Positions 48,387 to 61,600 of a stretch of 64,000 nucleotides of DNA are shown here, one piece after another. Within the stretch, counting starts at the first letter, position 1. Each line of letters begins with the position of its first letter. The stretch comes from Branchiostoma floridae (Eukaryota > Chordata > Leptocardii > Amphioxiformes > Branchiostomatidae), in NCBI RefSeq assembly GCF_000003815.2, contig NC_049991.1:13683685-13747684 (forward strand), read 5' to 3'. The position numbers and the translations under genes were made by a program. The notes beneath the pieces were generated by a model. It saw only the letters and a program-made list of their open reading frames with translations. It did no database searches and had not been told where the DNA came from.

Positions 48387-49479
48387 ATCTCCATTTTCCA
48401 TGGACATGGAGATAACCAAAAAGTCAAGGCAAGAAGCCTGCCATGGAAGTTAGACTTCGTCCTTGATGGAGACGTATTACACTATCGAAACGGCAAAATG
48501 CATGGTCAGAATCATAGCAGTGATTAGGCTTTCGTATGTCAATTTTGCTAGCCAGGTTGATAACAGGTGATCGGTAAACTTACTGGAAGTCGTGACAGAA
48601 ATCTCAACGTTAAGAGACTTTTCTTTTGTAACGCATGCCATTTTAGGTTGGAAAAGTGATAAGAAGAGATACAAGTAGTAATATGTGGTTAATATCTAGG
48701 TTATGTTCCTTTATGATATAGCCTTCCTCGTCTAAAATGACGTTGAGTTCATTTTTGATTCCATCATTTTGTCCACGAAGAAGCTAGAGACACTCAACCA
48801 CAAAATTACAAACACAACGTCCCTCGACTGTATTGGTGACTACAGAAAAACGTATAAAGGTATAGTCCCTTTGTGGCCATAAGAGGGCAGATGTGCACAA
48901 ATACTTGGTGCAGATTTATTGGTACAGATAGTGTTAAAAGGAAAACCTTGTTTCTTTTAAAGTTTGTTTATTCATCAAAAGCTCAAATCTATCTGCGGGC
49001 CGTTTTTCATTCTGGTCATGGGCGAAGAGGTAACGTTGATACAGAATATGTAACAGTGACCCACTTAACATTATTTTATGCCCTATTAGGTCTTCTTTAA
49101 GTTTACATTTATGTTAATATTCTATCCACTAGACACGTAGTTTGAAGCTTCTCAAAGCTGACTCTTTGTGTGGGAACAATGAATTACAATATTACGTCAT
49201 AAGGAAATTTTGACCTTTGGGTTCTTGAACATGACAACTACCAAGGTCGTACATACGGGTACTCATTAAAACAATGGATGAGATATGTTGGTAACAATGA
49301 ACGATTGTTCTAGAACAATGGATCAAGTCGTCGTCAGGAAAGAACTTCACTTTCGAAAAGTACGAATAGCAGTTAGACGCCTTTGGCAGTCTCCTATCTC
49401 GTGTGAAGTTTCGAAAGTTTCCGAAGTCGCAGTGTCGAATATTTCGTGTTTATTTTGATAATACGGACGTTTTCCCAAT
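46000..49479. other. Intergenic region between polycystin and USP1-like genes
   Basis: No gene seen. It holds a pyrimidine-rich stretch (47385-47670), a poly-G/poly-C patch (48268-48320) and a (CA)n tract of about 50 bases (48336-48382). The two genes diverge from here, so it probably contains both promoters. Confidence 0.55.
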
Positions 49480-49675
49480 ATGGGGAAGCGTTTAAGATGC
49501 CGAAAGGCTAGAAGAGTGAAGAAGTGGCTGAGGAACAACTTGATAAAGCCCGTTGGTAAGGCTGTGCGAATGGTATTTTGCGGGTGTCTTTGTTTACCCG
49601 TGGAGGACGTCGACTTGGAGGATATGGAGTGGGCTCACGCACTGAGTCTGGAGGACGAGTGTATCCACAAAGTCG
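49480..49675 (+). CDS. Candidate alternative first coding exon (basic N-terminus)
   Basis: ATG at 49480 opens 65 codons (MGKRLRCRKARRVKKWLRNN, then VRMVFCGCLCLPVEDVDLED) up to a GTAAGT donor with one base left over. That phase fits the USP1-like acceptor at 52656 (TA CGC ATG GTA GAG) without a stop, so the USP1-like protein could carry this basic, then acidic, extension. It may equally be the first exon of a separate gene or a chance frame. CGCLCLP could be palmitoylated. I do not recognise it. Confidence 0.4.
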
Positions 49676-52600
49676 GTAAGTAGCAAGATTAAGGTACATC
49701 TTATTTTGAACCATTTTTCAAGCATTCACATGATGTTGCCACATCGCCCGTCGACATGTTCCATCTAGTTACCTCTGCTATTGGTATCACTTCGGATAGC
49801 AAGCCTCAATATGCAGTTCTGTTCTTAGAAACTTGAGAAACTCTAACTAGATCCTATGAAAGATACATCTCTGTAAATATCATAACAAAAGCAACATTTA
49901 AAACCACACAAAAGTCATTAGTGAAATGGTACAAAGCGTGCGAAAGTATCAATGTTAGTTACATCACGCTAAGTTTACTAGACGCACAATAGTTAAAAGT
50001 GTATACGCGGAGTTTAGTTGTTGTCTCCAAATAGGGCTTAATAGGCATATCATGATATTTAATACTTTCGTATTGATCTATTGTGATGGATATCTTAACT
50101 AACGACAGACGTGATAGCGAGGTATGAGTAATCTCCAAGCAGATCCTACAATGGCATAAGATAGTACCAAACTGGCCAAGGAGTGTAGTCAGCCAAGAGG
50201 TGTACATTTGCCATGTAGCAAAACACACTCCTAAGCCGGCTTCAGTCCTCTGCCAGCTTTTGATACTATATTATGCTACCGTAGGATCTGCTTGGAGATT
50301 AGGTATGAGCATAAAACGGTGGAGCCTGACTCGAAACTTTGGCAGAAGTTTCCGAAGTTCACGCAAACGGTCACTTTTCGAAGCCGGTGTCATGATATCT
50401 GTGTTCCCGCTGTTGTATTGTCGAAATACATGGCTGTTTGTAATCTATAAAATTGGAAGTTTGTACATGTCTTGTTTAAACTAAGACGAACAATACTGCT
50501 GTAGTTAGTAGTTAAGTTAGAAGAAGTTTGGTAGATTGTCAGTGCTCAACATTCAAGTCGGTTCGCAAATATCATCAATCCTACCAATTTTTCAATGAAA
50601 CAAAACATCCAATTTACGTCGTCCATTTGAGCTTTACTTTCAAAAAAGATTTCCTTTGTGATTATTTATTGGGTAAGTTATTCTATACCTCAATAAGCCC
50701 CATTTGTTTGTAATTATTACATTTTCCCAGTCACTTTAAAGCCTTGCCGGTTGGTTTGTGTTCACGTTGCTACCCCCTATATGTGCTGGCACGATGGTAC
50801 AGTCTGTTAAATATCCCGGCATGCTTGTCAACAAGGTAGAAGAAAAATGGCGGTAAAATTTGTGTTGTGACTGGAGAAGATCGTCGAAATTGGCAAAATC
50901 CGATCACTTATCCCGAATTATTTCCGATTTGACGATCTGTACATCAGGTAAGAGTATAGGATGCCGCTGTGTTCTTTGGAATGTGTTTATAGAGGGGGTA
51001 TTTTTCTTGTAGATTGTAGAATGATTGTTTGTGGTTTCGACTCGCACGCATGAGGGTCGGGCCCTGAGCTGGGGAGACATTTTAATTCTTCCTCCACATA
51101 TTTTAGGAGAACAGGGGTCACTAAACTTACGATTAAAGGTTCATCTTGCATGGTAGTTCTACCACACAACAGTATGTTCGTATATGATATGTTTTGAGGC
51201 CGTGGTTGTGACAATTAGTCTGGGTTTTATCCTCAGAAATTTTCGGAAATTTTCATGTCTTGCTCAAAAATATTTGAGTGAGTCCAGGGATTTCACTCAA
51301 GCCTTTAGAGTCAAGTATAATTTTGAAAAGGTACCAGACTGACCTTAGAGCCGTTTTATCGTCGCCTTCACCATCACTTTTCAAAATGGCCTGGCGCTGC
51401 ACGCTTTCGTAATACTCGTGCTCTACTGCCAGCTTCTGGTGGCTCTTCCTTCACGAAATCGAGGTTATGACGAGAAACAGTACTCTAGCAGAGGTTAGNN
51501 NNNNNNNNNNNNNNNNNNNNNNNNNNNNNNNNNNNNNNNNNNNNNNNNNNNNNNNNNNNNNNNNNNNNNNNNNNNNNNNNNNNNNNNNNNNNNNNNNNGA
51601 GAGTAGAGAAACAGCTGTTTTAAGGGGATGAATTATCCTCCCATCTTTTTGGTTGCTTGCCTCTTTCTTTCTCCCTAGTGGATGGCTCCTTGCATGATTT
51701 ATGTATATGATAGTTTGAGCTAGTCCCCATGACAGACGCCAGGCTATGCCACTTCAGTTTTCTTAACTGAGGAATAGGAAGTCTTCCTTTTACTGCCAAT
51801 GTTTTATTTGACTCTATTCTATACTTTTGCATTTAACATAAGGTTTCAGTATGTGATCGCTAGAATCTTCTGGAAGTATTTTATCCCTTGCGGTATGTAT
51901 TTTTTCCAGATTTTCTGTTAGAGTCTATAACGTTAAGATTAGTTTCTTGTTGTTGAAATGGGAAGTAGGCATTTCTTCAGGTTAATGCTTATTACTGGCA
52001 AGTTACTGAAAATTGTTTTCTGTTGTGTACCCTTTCTAATCATTTGGGCCACTGGCATTTTAATCATGATATATTGAACTCTGTACCACCATCTTCGGGA
52101 ATAAATCCAAGGCCTATAGAATTCTTGTTCCTGTCACAGTGTAGTGTGTGTCAAACTCCTGGTTGTTCCAATAGAAAAGTCAATCTACTTTATCACAGTG
52201 TTGGTATACATGTCTATATATGGCTGGTGTGTTACGCCGAAGGGCGGTTATACCGGCTATATAGATACAGATACAGATGGCAGGAGACTGAGATCCAAAC
52301 ATTTTTCTTTAGAAATTTCTACGATTAGAAGTAGAAACTGCTTTTTATGAAAACACATCAGTTTCATGACATGAAGTTCAGTTTTTTTGCTGGACGGGGT
52401 GAATTTTACAAGTAAATTTCCATCACAGGACGAAAGGGTGGGTCCTGGAGACTGACAGTTGTTTTAAAATATTTTATTGAATCAGCCAGGGGGAGTTTTC
52501 ATTTTTTTATTGGGGTACAGATTTAACAACCAAAATGAACAACATGGGCTTCCAAACAATAAGTGTGGCAGAGAAAACTTGAAAGCCCTGCTTGACTTCT

Positions 52601-55600
52601 AAAATGGAAACTCTCATTTCCCATGGCCTTTTTTTGTGTGCCTGCACTGCTGTAGTACGCATGGTAGAGGAGAGCAGGAACAACATCACTGCAGAAGTGG
52701 AGATGGAGGCACCACCGAGGAAGAGATCCAAGTTGAGTCTGTCGAGGAGAAAAGATGACTCAAGTACTAGTACAGTTGCCGTCCCATCAACCCAACACCC
52801 TGTGTACCCACTATTTCAGATGAAGGGTAGTACAGATGAGAAGGATGAGAACTCTCAAGTAGAGAGGTGAGAAGACACCTTGAGATATCACTGTCCTTAG
52901 TGTGATTAAGATGTCAATATCTTGAAACTCAAAGTCAAAGTTAAGAGTTTCAAATAAAAGTCAAGCACTAGCGAAGAAATATTCACACTGCACTGTCACC
53001 CCGACCAATCGAATGGGGACATCCCTCGCGAATGTGCACACTCCTCTAGAAAAGGGGACGCTCCTCTTGGAAAGGGGATGTGCCTCCCTTTATTAGGGGA
53101 CGCTCCTCCGGAAATGGTATGTTTACCGGGCATAGGGGACGTCCCTCCAACACCCCCGCCGGCCCGTGGACTCGGCCGCTAACCGACAAATCCCTTTCTA
53201 GTTCATCTAAATCACAACATCCAAAACTTTAACCCCGCCAGTGCTCTCGACAAACGTCACACCTCGCAAGGTAGTGATAGTTTTTTATTCAAAATTGAGG
53301 CATGTTGGAAATAAAGCCGCCCGCGCGGCAGAACATCTGCTTTTCTTCAGTGTTTTAATGGCGGCGTATCGCACGTCCGGCAAGAACAACATCGAGTTTT
53401 AGCCTAGATATCCGCATGCTTGTTGAGTTTTAAGGCCTCCCTCTCTAACACACGTACATGGGAGAAGTTTCTAACACGATGTAAGACGTAGTTATTCGGG
53501 ATTTTTTGTACAACGCGGCTACATGGCCCGATGCCGTATCCGACCGTGTGCTTGTCGAGACAGGCTTCCCTCCCCAGCACACACACGAGCGCCGGGTCTC
53601 TGTCACGGTTAGCCGTAGTTACCGAGCGTTTCTAGTACACCGCAGCCTTTTTTACAGGCCATAACAGATAACGGCGACTAACATCGTGTTAGAAACTTCT
53701 CCCATGTGCGTGTGTTAGGGAGGGAGGCCTTAAAACTCGACAAGTACGCGGATATTTAGGCTAAAACTCGATGTTGTGCTTGCCGGACGTGCGATACGCC
53801 GCCATTAAAACAATGAAGAAAACTGATGTTCTGCCGCGCGGGCGGCTTTATTTCCAACATGCCTCAATTTTGAATCAAGAACTATCACTACCTTGCGAGG
53901 TGTGACGTTTGTCGAGAGCACTGGCGGGGTTAAAGTTTTGGATGTTGTGATTTAGATGAACTAGAAAGGGATTTGTCGGGTTAGCGGCCGATTCCACGGA
54001 CCGGCGGGGGTGTTGGAGGGACGTCCTCTATGCCCGGTAAACATACCATTTCCGGAGGAGCGTCCCCTAATAAAGGAAGGCACATCCTCTTTCCAAGAGG
54101 AGCGTCCCCTTGAAAGTCGAGAAGTGTCTCCTTTTCTAGAGGAGTGTGCACATTCGCGAGGGATGTCCCCATTCGATTGGTCGGGGTGACTGTCAAGAAG
54201 GTTCTGTATAGAAGGGTACAAAGTTGTATTGTAAGGTTGTCATGAGTATGCTAGTGATGTCTACTTTAGAATGCAGAGCAGACAGGTTTCTCTGTTCCAT
54301 TTTATTTGCAGACCTCTCAGCCTGACAGTCCAGGCCAAACAGACAGCACTAGCTGGAGTAGCTGTTAGCCAAGAGTTAACTCAGGACCTTGAAACGATGG
54401 GCATTAGGTAGGGTTAGGAGTAGGGGATGTGTCAACATACAACTACATGTACTTGGTAAATTATTACATTCGCTAAGAAGGTTATATTTTGGGTAGTGTT
54501 TGTATGTTTCTTTTTGCACTCAGATTTTAGAAATTGGTGAAAACAAGCAAGTGCCGGTAATACCTCCAATATAGTACTGTATTTGTTTAGAGACAGAGGT
54601 GAGAATAGTAAAGCTAAAAGTGTAAGGGAAGACCAGTCAGTAGTAAAGTAGTAAATTTTTCAGCCATCATTCATGATTCAGCATAAGGTTCTACTTATTG
54701 TTATCCTATAATCATTGATACAAGGCTGACATAAAATTTGAGAACATTTCCCTCAATGCATATTAGACACTGAGGGTTTATTATTACAATATAGAGTACA
54801 GTACAATAATAAAACTGTAGTAAAAGACAACCAAAAGATGACAACATTCTCAACAGTCAACTTCACGTGTAACCTTTGTAGAAACTTGACTTATTCTTGC
54901 ATAATGTTAACGTTGTTACTAACAATTAACAATAATGTACTGTGTTGTCTGCAGTGATATCCAGCTGGATGTCAGCAAAGAGATGTCCTGTGATGTGTCC
55001 ACAGTTCTGCATACGTATGACTACTCTGAGTTTGTACCCTTTGTGGGACTCGTCAACCTCACCAATACGTGCTACATGAACAGTGTTCTGCAGGTAAGTC
55101 AAATGTCGTAAATTATCTGTTCTGCGTCATACCGTATGCACATGTATGTACAGTACTTCCAGTAATTCCAATGACAGCTGTACTAAAAGATCATATCTCG
55201 AACATTTTGTATGTGTTTCACTTTGAATTCTGAATCTATGAAAAATTGTGCTTTTGTCAGTGATTTCACTTGATGTAAGACTTGACCTTTTTCATTGTCT
55301 TGACTTGACATTACATGGATGTAGCAATACTTCTGTTGATTTAATGTTTGCATAAAACATCTAACACATATGATAACATGCACGCTACCAAAAAATGTTG
55401 CAGTCCTTAGGACAGTGGTCCACTGTACATTGTCAGGGCTCGAAATACTTTTTTCTGCAAAGCTGCACTGGTGCAGGTAACATTGAAAATTACCTGCACC
55501 GGACAACTTTAACCTGCACCACTCTGAATTTAGGAAGCATGGATTATGCTAAAATTTTTCAGGAACCATTGCTATTTTTTTTTATAGGTGGTAACAGTCA

Positions 55601-58600
55601 ATGCTGCTAATAACAATCCATATACAGCTACATTATAGGACATTTATGTATAAAACCCAGTACAGGTTAGGTGCAAGTAGACATCAGAAATACCTGCACA
55701 GCTCCAGTTTTACCTGCACTAACCTGCATATGCAGGTGGTATTTCGAGCCCTGATTGTACTTGTCAAAAATTTAGAGCTGGGAGAATTTCCCCATTAATA
55801 CAATGAATCTGTAAATACTAAATATATATACATGTATACATAGCATCTGTCTTCTCTATCATGACCCATGGAAGAATAGCTCTTCAGTGAGCCAAACTGG
55901 TTCTTGGCCCCTTTCCCTTCCCCTGGAGATTGACATACAGTGATTTTAAATTGAGATTATATATAGAGCTACTTGTGTGATCATGTTCATTGATATATAG
56001 TTTGTTACATACTAGTAGATGAATAACACTTATTTTGTTACATGTCTATAGACACATAATGCATACACTATGTAGTAAATAATTAAACTGATAAGTAAAC
56101 GTCAAGAGAAAAACTGTACTTTATCAAGCTAACGATGGCTCCTTACTTCCTCAAGATTTTGATCCACACCCCTCACTTCGCGATGAGGATGGCATACCTG
56201 CAGGGAGATCTTCGGGATATTTATGTGGAAGCAAAACAACATGTCAATATAAAACAAAAGTTGAAGGTAGATCTTGCTTTTACAAAGCACTTTCTTGTTA
56301 CTAGTACTTTGATACTTGTCTGAATAATAAAGAAAATGTGGGGAACTGTCTACTTTATTGGTAGTGAAATACAAAATGTAGAATTATTACTTGACATATT
56401 TATCATAATTTTGATATGTTGCATGCATTTTTGTACATACTTTTATGTTCACAATAATTTTCTAATTCTAAGGTTTAAATTCTAAAGTTAGACCACTACT
56501 AGTAGGTATTCCAACGCTACCGCGAAAACGTTCCACCGCACGGCGATCGGTAAATTTCTTACCATCTTCCCACGCCCGCGGCACAAAAACTATCCGTTCC
56601 TAGAGGCAAAGTTACCCATGAAAATAAAGCATATAAGTTTCTCTTTCTTGTGATATGTTTGTTTAGTTTGTAAAATGTTCAAGACGCCAGAAATTTGCCG
56701 GTGAAAACGGCGCGCCGTGAGCGGAACGCCCGGCGTGGCGCGGGACGGGCCCAACACTTCCGCCTGCATGCGACCTCTAACCTTGTGTTTGGAGCGCTTG
56801 CGCATCGCTGTGTTAGACAGCAGCAGAATGAAAGTAGTACCATTGCAAAGAGCAGATTACGGGCTTTAAAATGATACCGGTGACAGTTGTTAACTTTTAT
56901 TTTTTGCCGGTAAAAATTCCACTTGAAGCGATTGATCGATCTTTAATTGTAAAAATCCCCGCAAAAATTTTATTTTTGCCGGTTGTCACCCCTGTCCAAA
57001 TGACGACAAAAAAATAGGCTACGTTTTGATGTGATCGGCATGTCTTTTGCATGCACGCCGGCGCATCGCGGAGCTTGTTTTCCTGGCGAGGTCGGCCCGA
57101 GCGCCACGTGTTTGGCCGGCCGCGCGATCCTGACGCGCCGAACTTCGGCCGCGCGCCTCTTACAAATAGAAGTTATGTGACTGAAGCGGCACAAACAGAT
57201 CCTTTTCGACGCTATGGAGCAGGAATTTCCAGGTAAAATACTTTGATGAATTTTCAGTGTCTGTAGATTGTAGGTTTGTTTTGGGATGGGGGGCTTTTGT
57301 GTCCTCAAGGAAGAAAATGTTTTCTTTTTGTTTGTTTGTTTTGACCATTTTTTAATTTTTTTTGTTCTGTCTATAGACAATGCCAGCAATGCAAAATCAT
57401 GTCTTTATCCATGTTTTTAAGTCATGAAACAATGTAAAACATTGCAGGTTTAGATTTATTAATCATTTTATTTATTTATTTCTTGTTATGTGAAATTGGC
57501 CTTGTGAATCATAAATTTTCTTGCCTTGTTCCAAGTTCAAAATACCATGGTGTATTTTTTTTACTTGTTGAACTTGAGGCAACCGTGGCCCCCGGTTAGG
57601 GGTCAGCCGGGGAACCTATGCCCAAATTTTTCAAAATAAATAATTAATGGCATTTTCAATATCCTCATTATTTGTGTGAATCATTTCTTGCCTCGTTCCA
57701 AGTCCAAAATACCACAGTGTATTTTTTTACTTGTTGAACTTGAGGCAACCGTGGCCCCCGGTTAGGGGTCAGCCGGGAAACCTATGCCCAATTTTTTCAA
57801 AACAAATAATTAATGGCATTTTCAATACCCTCATTGTTATTTGTGTGAATCATTTCTTGCCTTGTTCCAAGTCCAAAATACCATGGTGTATTTTTTTTAC
57901 TTGTTGAACTTGAGGCAACCGTGGCCCCCGGTTAGGGGTCAGCCGGGGAACCTATGCCCAATTTTTTTTTCAAAATAAGAAATCAATGGCATTTTCAGTG
58001 TCATTGTTATTATTTGTCAAATCATTTCTTACCTCGTTCCGAGTCCAAAATACCAAGTGTATTTTTTCACTTGTGTGGCCACCTTGTGTTAGGGTCAGCC
58101 GGGGAAGCTATGCCCAATTAAAAAAGATACTTTAATATGGCATTTTCATTGTGAAGTAAGCTCGTTACAACCAGATTGCTCAAGTGCTCTTTGTGCCATG
58201 TGGCATTTTGTTTGACTTTGCACGTCTGGATAGTAAGATCATAAGATCATAAATCTGCAGTACTTACCTGCAATATTATATTCTTGTCTCTACAGTTTGG
58301 TAATGGCGACCTCCAAGACTTGGTACCCAGGTTCAGTCGTAGAAGATGGTGTAGAAGCAATGACACTCACTGACTTACCTTCTTCCATCCGGTTTTGGGA
58401 ATTTATCTAATCTTAATCTATTTTAACTTCAAATCTTCTTGATGTATTATATAGAATTCAGTTACATGCATGTGTCAGTCTGATTCTTTCTTTATAACCA
58501 CTTTATTACGTCATAAAAAAAGAACTGTATAACTACAAATCACCGTAGTGATGGTGTCGGGTACTTGGGTAGGACGTCTTCACTGCAGACAGATGACCAT

Positions 58601-61600
58601 CATCATTCATCACCATGGTAGACACAATAATAAAACTAAAAGTTTAATTGTTTATTAGGAAGAATATTCTATCTTATCTGGGATGTGGCTGATAAAAGAC
58701 CAGCAGAGAAAAAACTTGAAGAATGTAGGTTGTAGTACCAATAAGTAGAGCGAGATACACATGTATTGGATGGTGTAGGACAAATGTAAAGTTGACAAGT
58801 TAACTAGTTGTGCAGCCAGTTTAACTAAATAAAAGTGTTAAGTTTGTTAAGAATTAAGCACAGAACAGTTAAAGTTTAATAATAGTGCCACAGGAAATGA
58901 GAAGTAGGCCTTTTTTGTGTGCAAAACTTTGTGTACTTTGCATGATACAGGTGATAATTACTGATTATAAGAATTATCGGGAAGTACATCCAAGAAATCT
59001 ATGTAACGTTACATTTACAGAAAATAGCCTGTGACCTTGAAAAATGTTTACCTTGTCATGATAAATTCAGTGTTTACATTGTCTATTTATCATTATTTTA
59101 TCTCTTCTTATAGTACTAACATCTGTCATGTATTGTGCAAGTGTGAACTTATGCTAATGATGCAGTGTAACATTGTGCCTCATCAAATAATGCGAGATGT
59201 TCATGCAATCTTACCTTTGACCTTGACCAAGTTGACCTTCTTATTAAAGAAGTTACCATTGTTGACATTCTGTGGATGTGACATTCTTTGGTAATAGGAA
59301 ATAACATAATGCTGTACATTGTAAAAGTTATTATTAAGTATGGTACTTGGTCTAGTACAGTGCACCGTATAGTATACTCACCAGCAAAATACCATAGAAC
59401 GCAACCAAAAATGTGTGTATATATACACCCAAATTTACTCATTTTCTTATGAAGTACAGATAACATGACTGTTATTGTGTGAAAGAACACCACTGGGTGC
59501 TGTTTTATGTGAAATATTGGAAGACATGGTCATTCCTGTCAAGAGATACAAGTGTGTAAACTTTGGAGGAATTTTCCTTCCCCAGGGGTCAAAGGTCACG
59601 CTGCCACCTGAGTAATTTGTTGCAAAATGCATACTTTGACCCTGTGTAAAAACATAATAAAAAGATATTAATGTCTGGAATCCTGTAGAATATTTCTATG
59701 TAGTGCATATTACAAGTAAATAAGATAATATAAGCTTTTCAGCCTTCACTTACCTTTTTATCACCCCTTAAAAAAGCTATTTTGTTCATTTTCGTAATTT
59801 ATCGCGCGGCCGGCCATTCCGGAGGGCAGATTTTGGAAACTTCAAGGAGCCATATCTCAGCAACCGCTTAAGATATTTGCTTCATTTAAAAAGCATTTTA
59901 CTTCTCTTTATTAGCTCTTTCAGAAACAGTAAAAACTAACATTGTATTGTGTTTTTGAAATTTTGGTTGGAATACCTACTACTAGAAGGAGAAGGGATGG
60001 GGTGCTAATAGAACTGATACTGCTGAATTATTTGACTTCGACTTTCTTCAGATCTGCAGTTAGCTTGACATTTCAGCTATTCTTCATGTGGTGTATACAG
60101 TTATGACATTAGATTGACGTAACAGAACAATATCATACATAAGATGCAAAAGACATGTAACAAAAATACAGACTTCAAATTATGCTCTTGATCTTAACGA
60201 TATCGATGTACATTTTTTAATAAAAGATGTGTATTTCTCTTTCCACTACAGTTCTCCAAGCCTGTGTTTGGGCTTCTGAATGAGCTCTGCCGGGTATGTG
60301 CTCTACATGTAGTTTTTCATGATCTGTATCAGGAATGACGAGATTTGTTGGGAGTTTACCAGAAACTGAACATGTCATTACATAGGGCAACTGTTGTGTT
60401 GGTTACAGTAAAAGTCAGGGTTAGAACTATAGTCCAAGTCAGTTTCACTTCATGGTAAAAAGTAATGAAGTTGTTTAAACTGTTAGTGTTAGATGAAGAA
60501 GTTTTTGTGTTATGATTGTTTTATAAATACAGTAGAAGCCAGTTAATTGCACAACAGACACTTCTGATAACGGCATGGAATCCCCAAATCCCAAACCGGT
60601 GTGGTCCAGCTAGATAACTTTGCATTATTGCACCAGCCGGATAATTGCACGAAATTCACTGGCAAATAGGCCGTGCAATTATTATTAAGCGGCTTCTACT
60701 GTATTGCTCAAATGTTGGTGTAAAAAGTAAGGTTTTACTGCTAAAGTATCTTGTGAAAAGCAAATACTACATATCCCTATTTTGATTGTAATATTTTTTA
60801 AGCTTTTTTGGCCTATTGTTTTGCAAGTCAACTATTTTGATAACTGTTTGCTTATCAGATAATGTTGTTGTTTACAGCTCTTCCGTAAGGTGGGGAAACT
60901 GAAGCTAAACTACATCCTGGCTCCAGAGAATCAAAACGAGCGCTTGGCCATCGAGCCCGTCCGCACATTAGATGCCATAGGGTGAGTCACATCATCATCA
61001 TATATGAGTCACATACATGAGTCACGTATATGTGAGTCACATATTCTGCACATTATACCGTATTTTGATTGTTGGCTTTCTCAGTTGTTTGGATTCCTTT
61101 TCTTGCCTCATCCTACACTCTTACCTCTTTCACATCCTTCCACTGTACTTTCCTCTATTCCTTACCTTCTTCTTCTTTGAGTATGTTAAATGGTCGAAGT
61201 AGCATCTTCCCATTGTGATAACCATTAATACTTTCAGCATTTCAATGTTTGAAATCTGCATGCACAGAAAAAAATGATCTTTTTGGAGTCAAGTGTTTGT
61301 ATAGAGTTTCTGCTATGGGGACTTTCCAAAGGAAACATGGATATCATGGTGCTTGTTTTGTGCTTGATAGATGGTAACACTAGCTTATGTTTTAGCCGCA
61401 TGGCTCTGTTATTCCTTGTGGTCTTATAAGCCTGTTGTTTTACCCTCAGTGATGCCCATGGGATGTTCAGGGGTTCGCAGCAACACGACGCTCAGGAATT
61501 GTTGCGATGTATGCTCTCGAGTCTACAGGATGCCAACGCTGCCATCTTGGTGCGTCAGGCCGAGAGACGGGAGGAGCTAAGAGTCCGCCAGGAGAAACTG

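Noticed and set aside
48136-48427. Frame containing a long Val-Cys run
   Set aside because: It is the translation of the (CA)n tract at 48336-48382.
53404-54221. Minus-strand frames in the large inverted repeat (for example the Arg/Ser-rich one at 53961-54221)
   Set aside because: They mirror the short GC-rich tandem units in the arms and are not kept in the partner arm.
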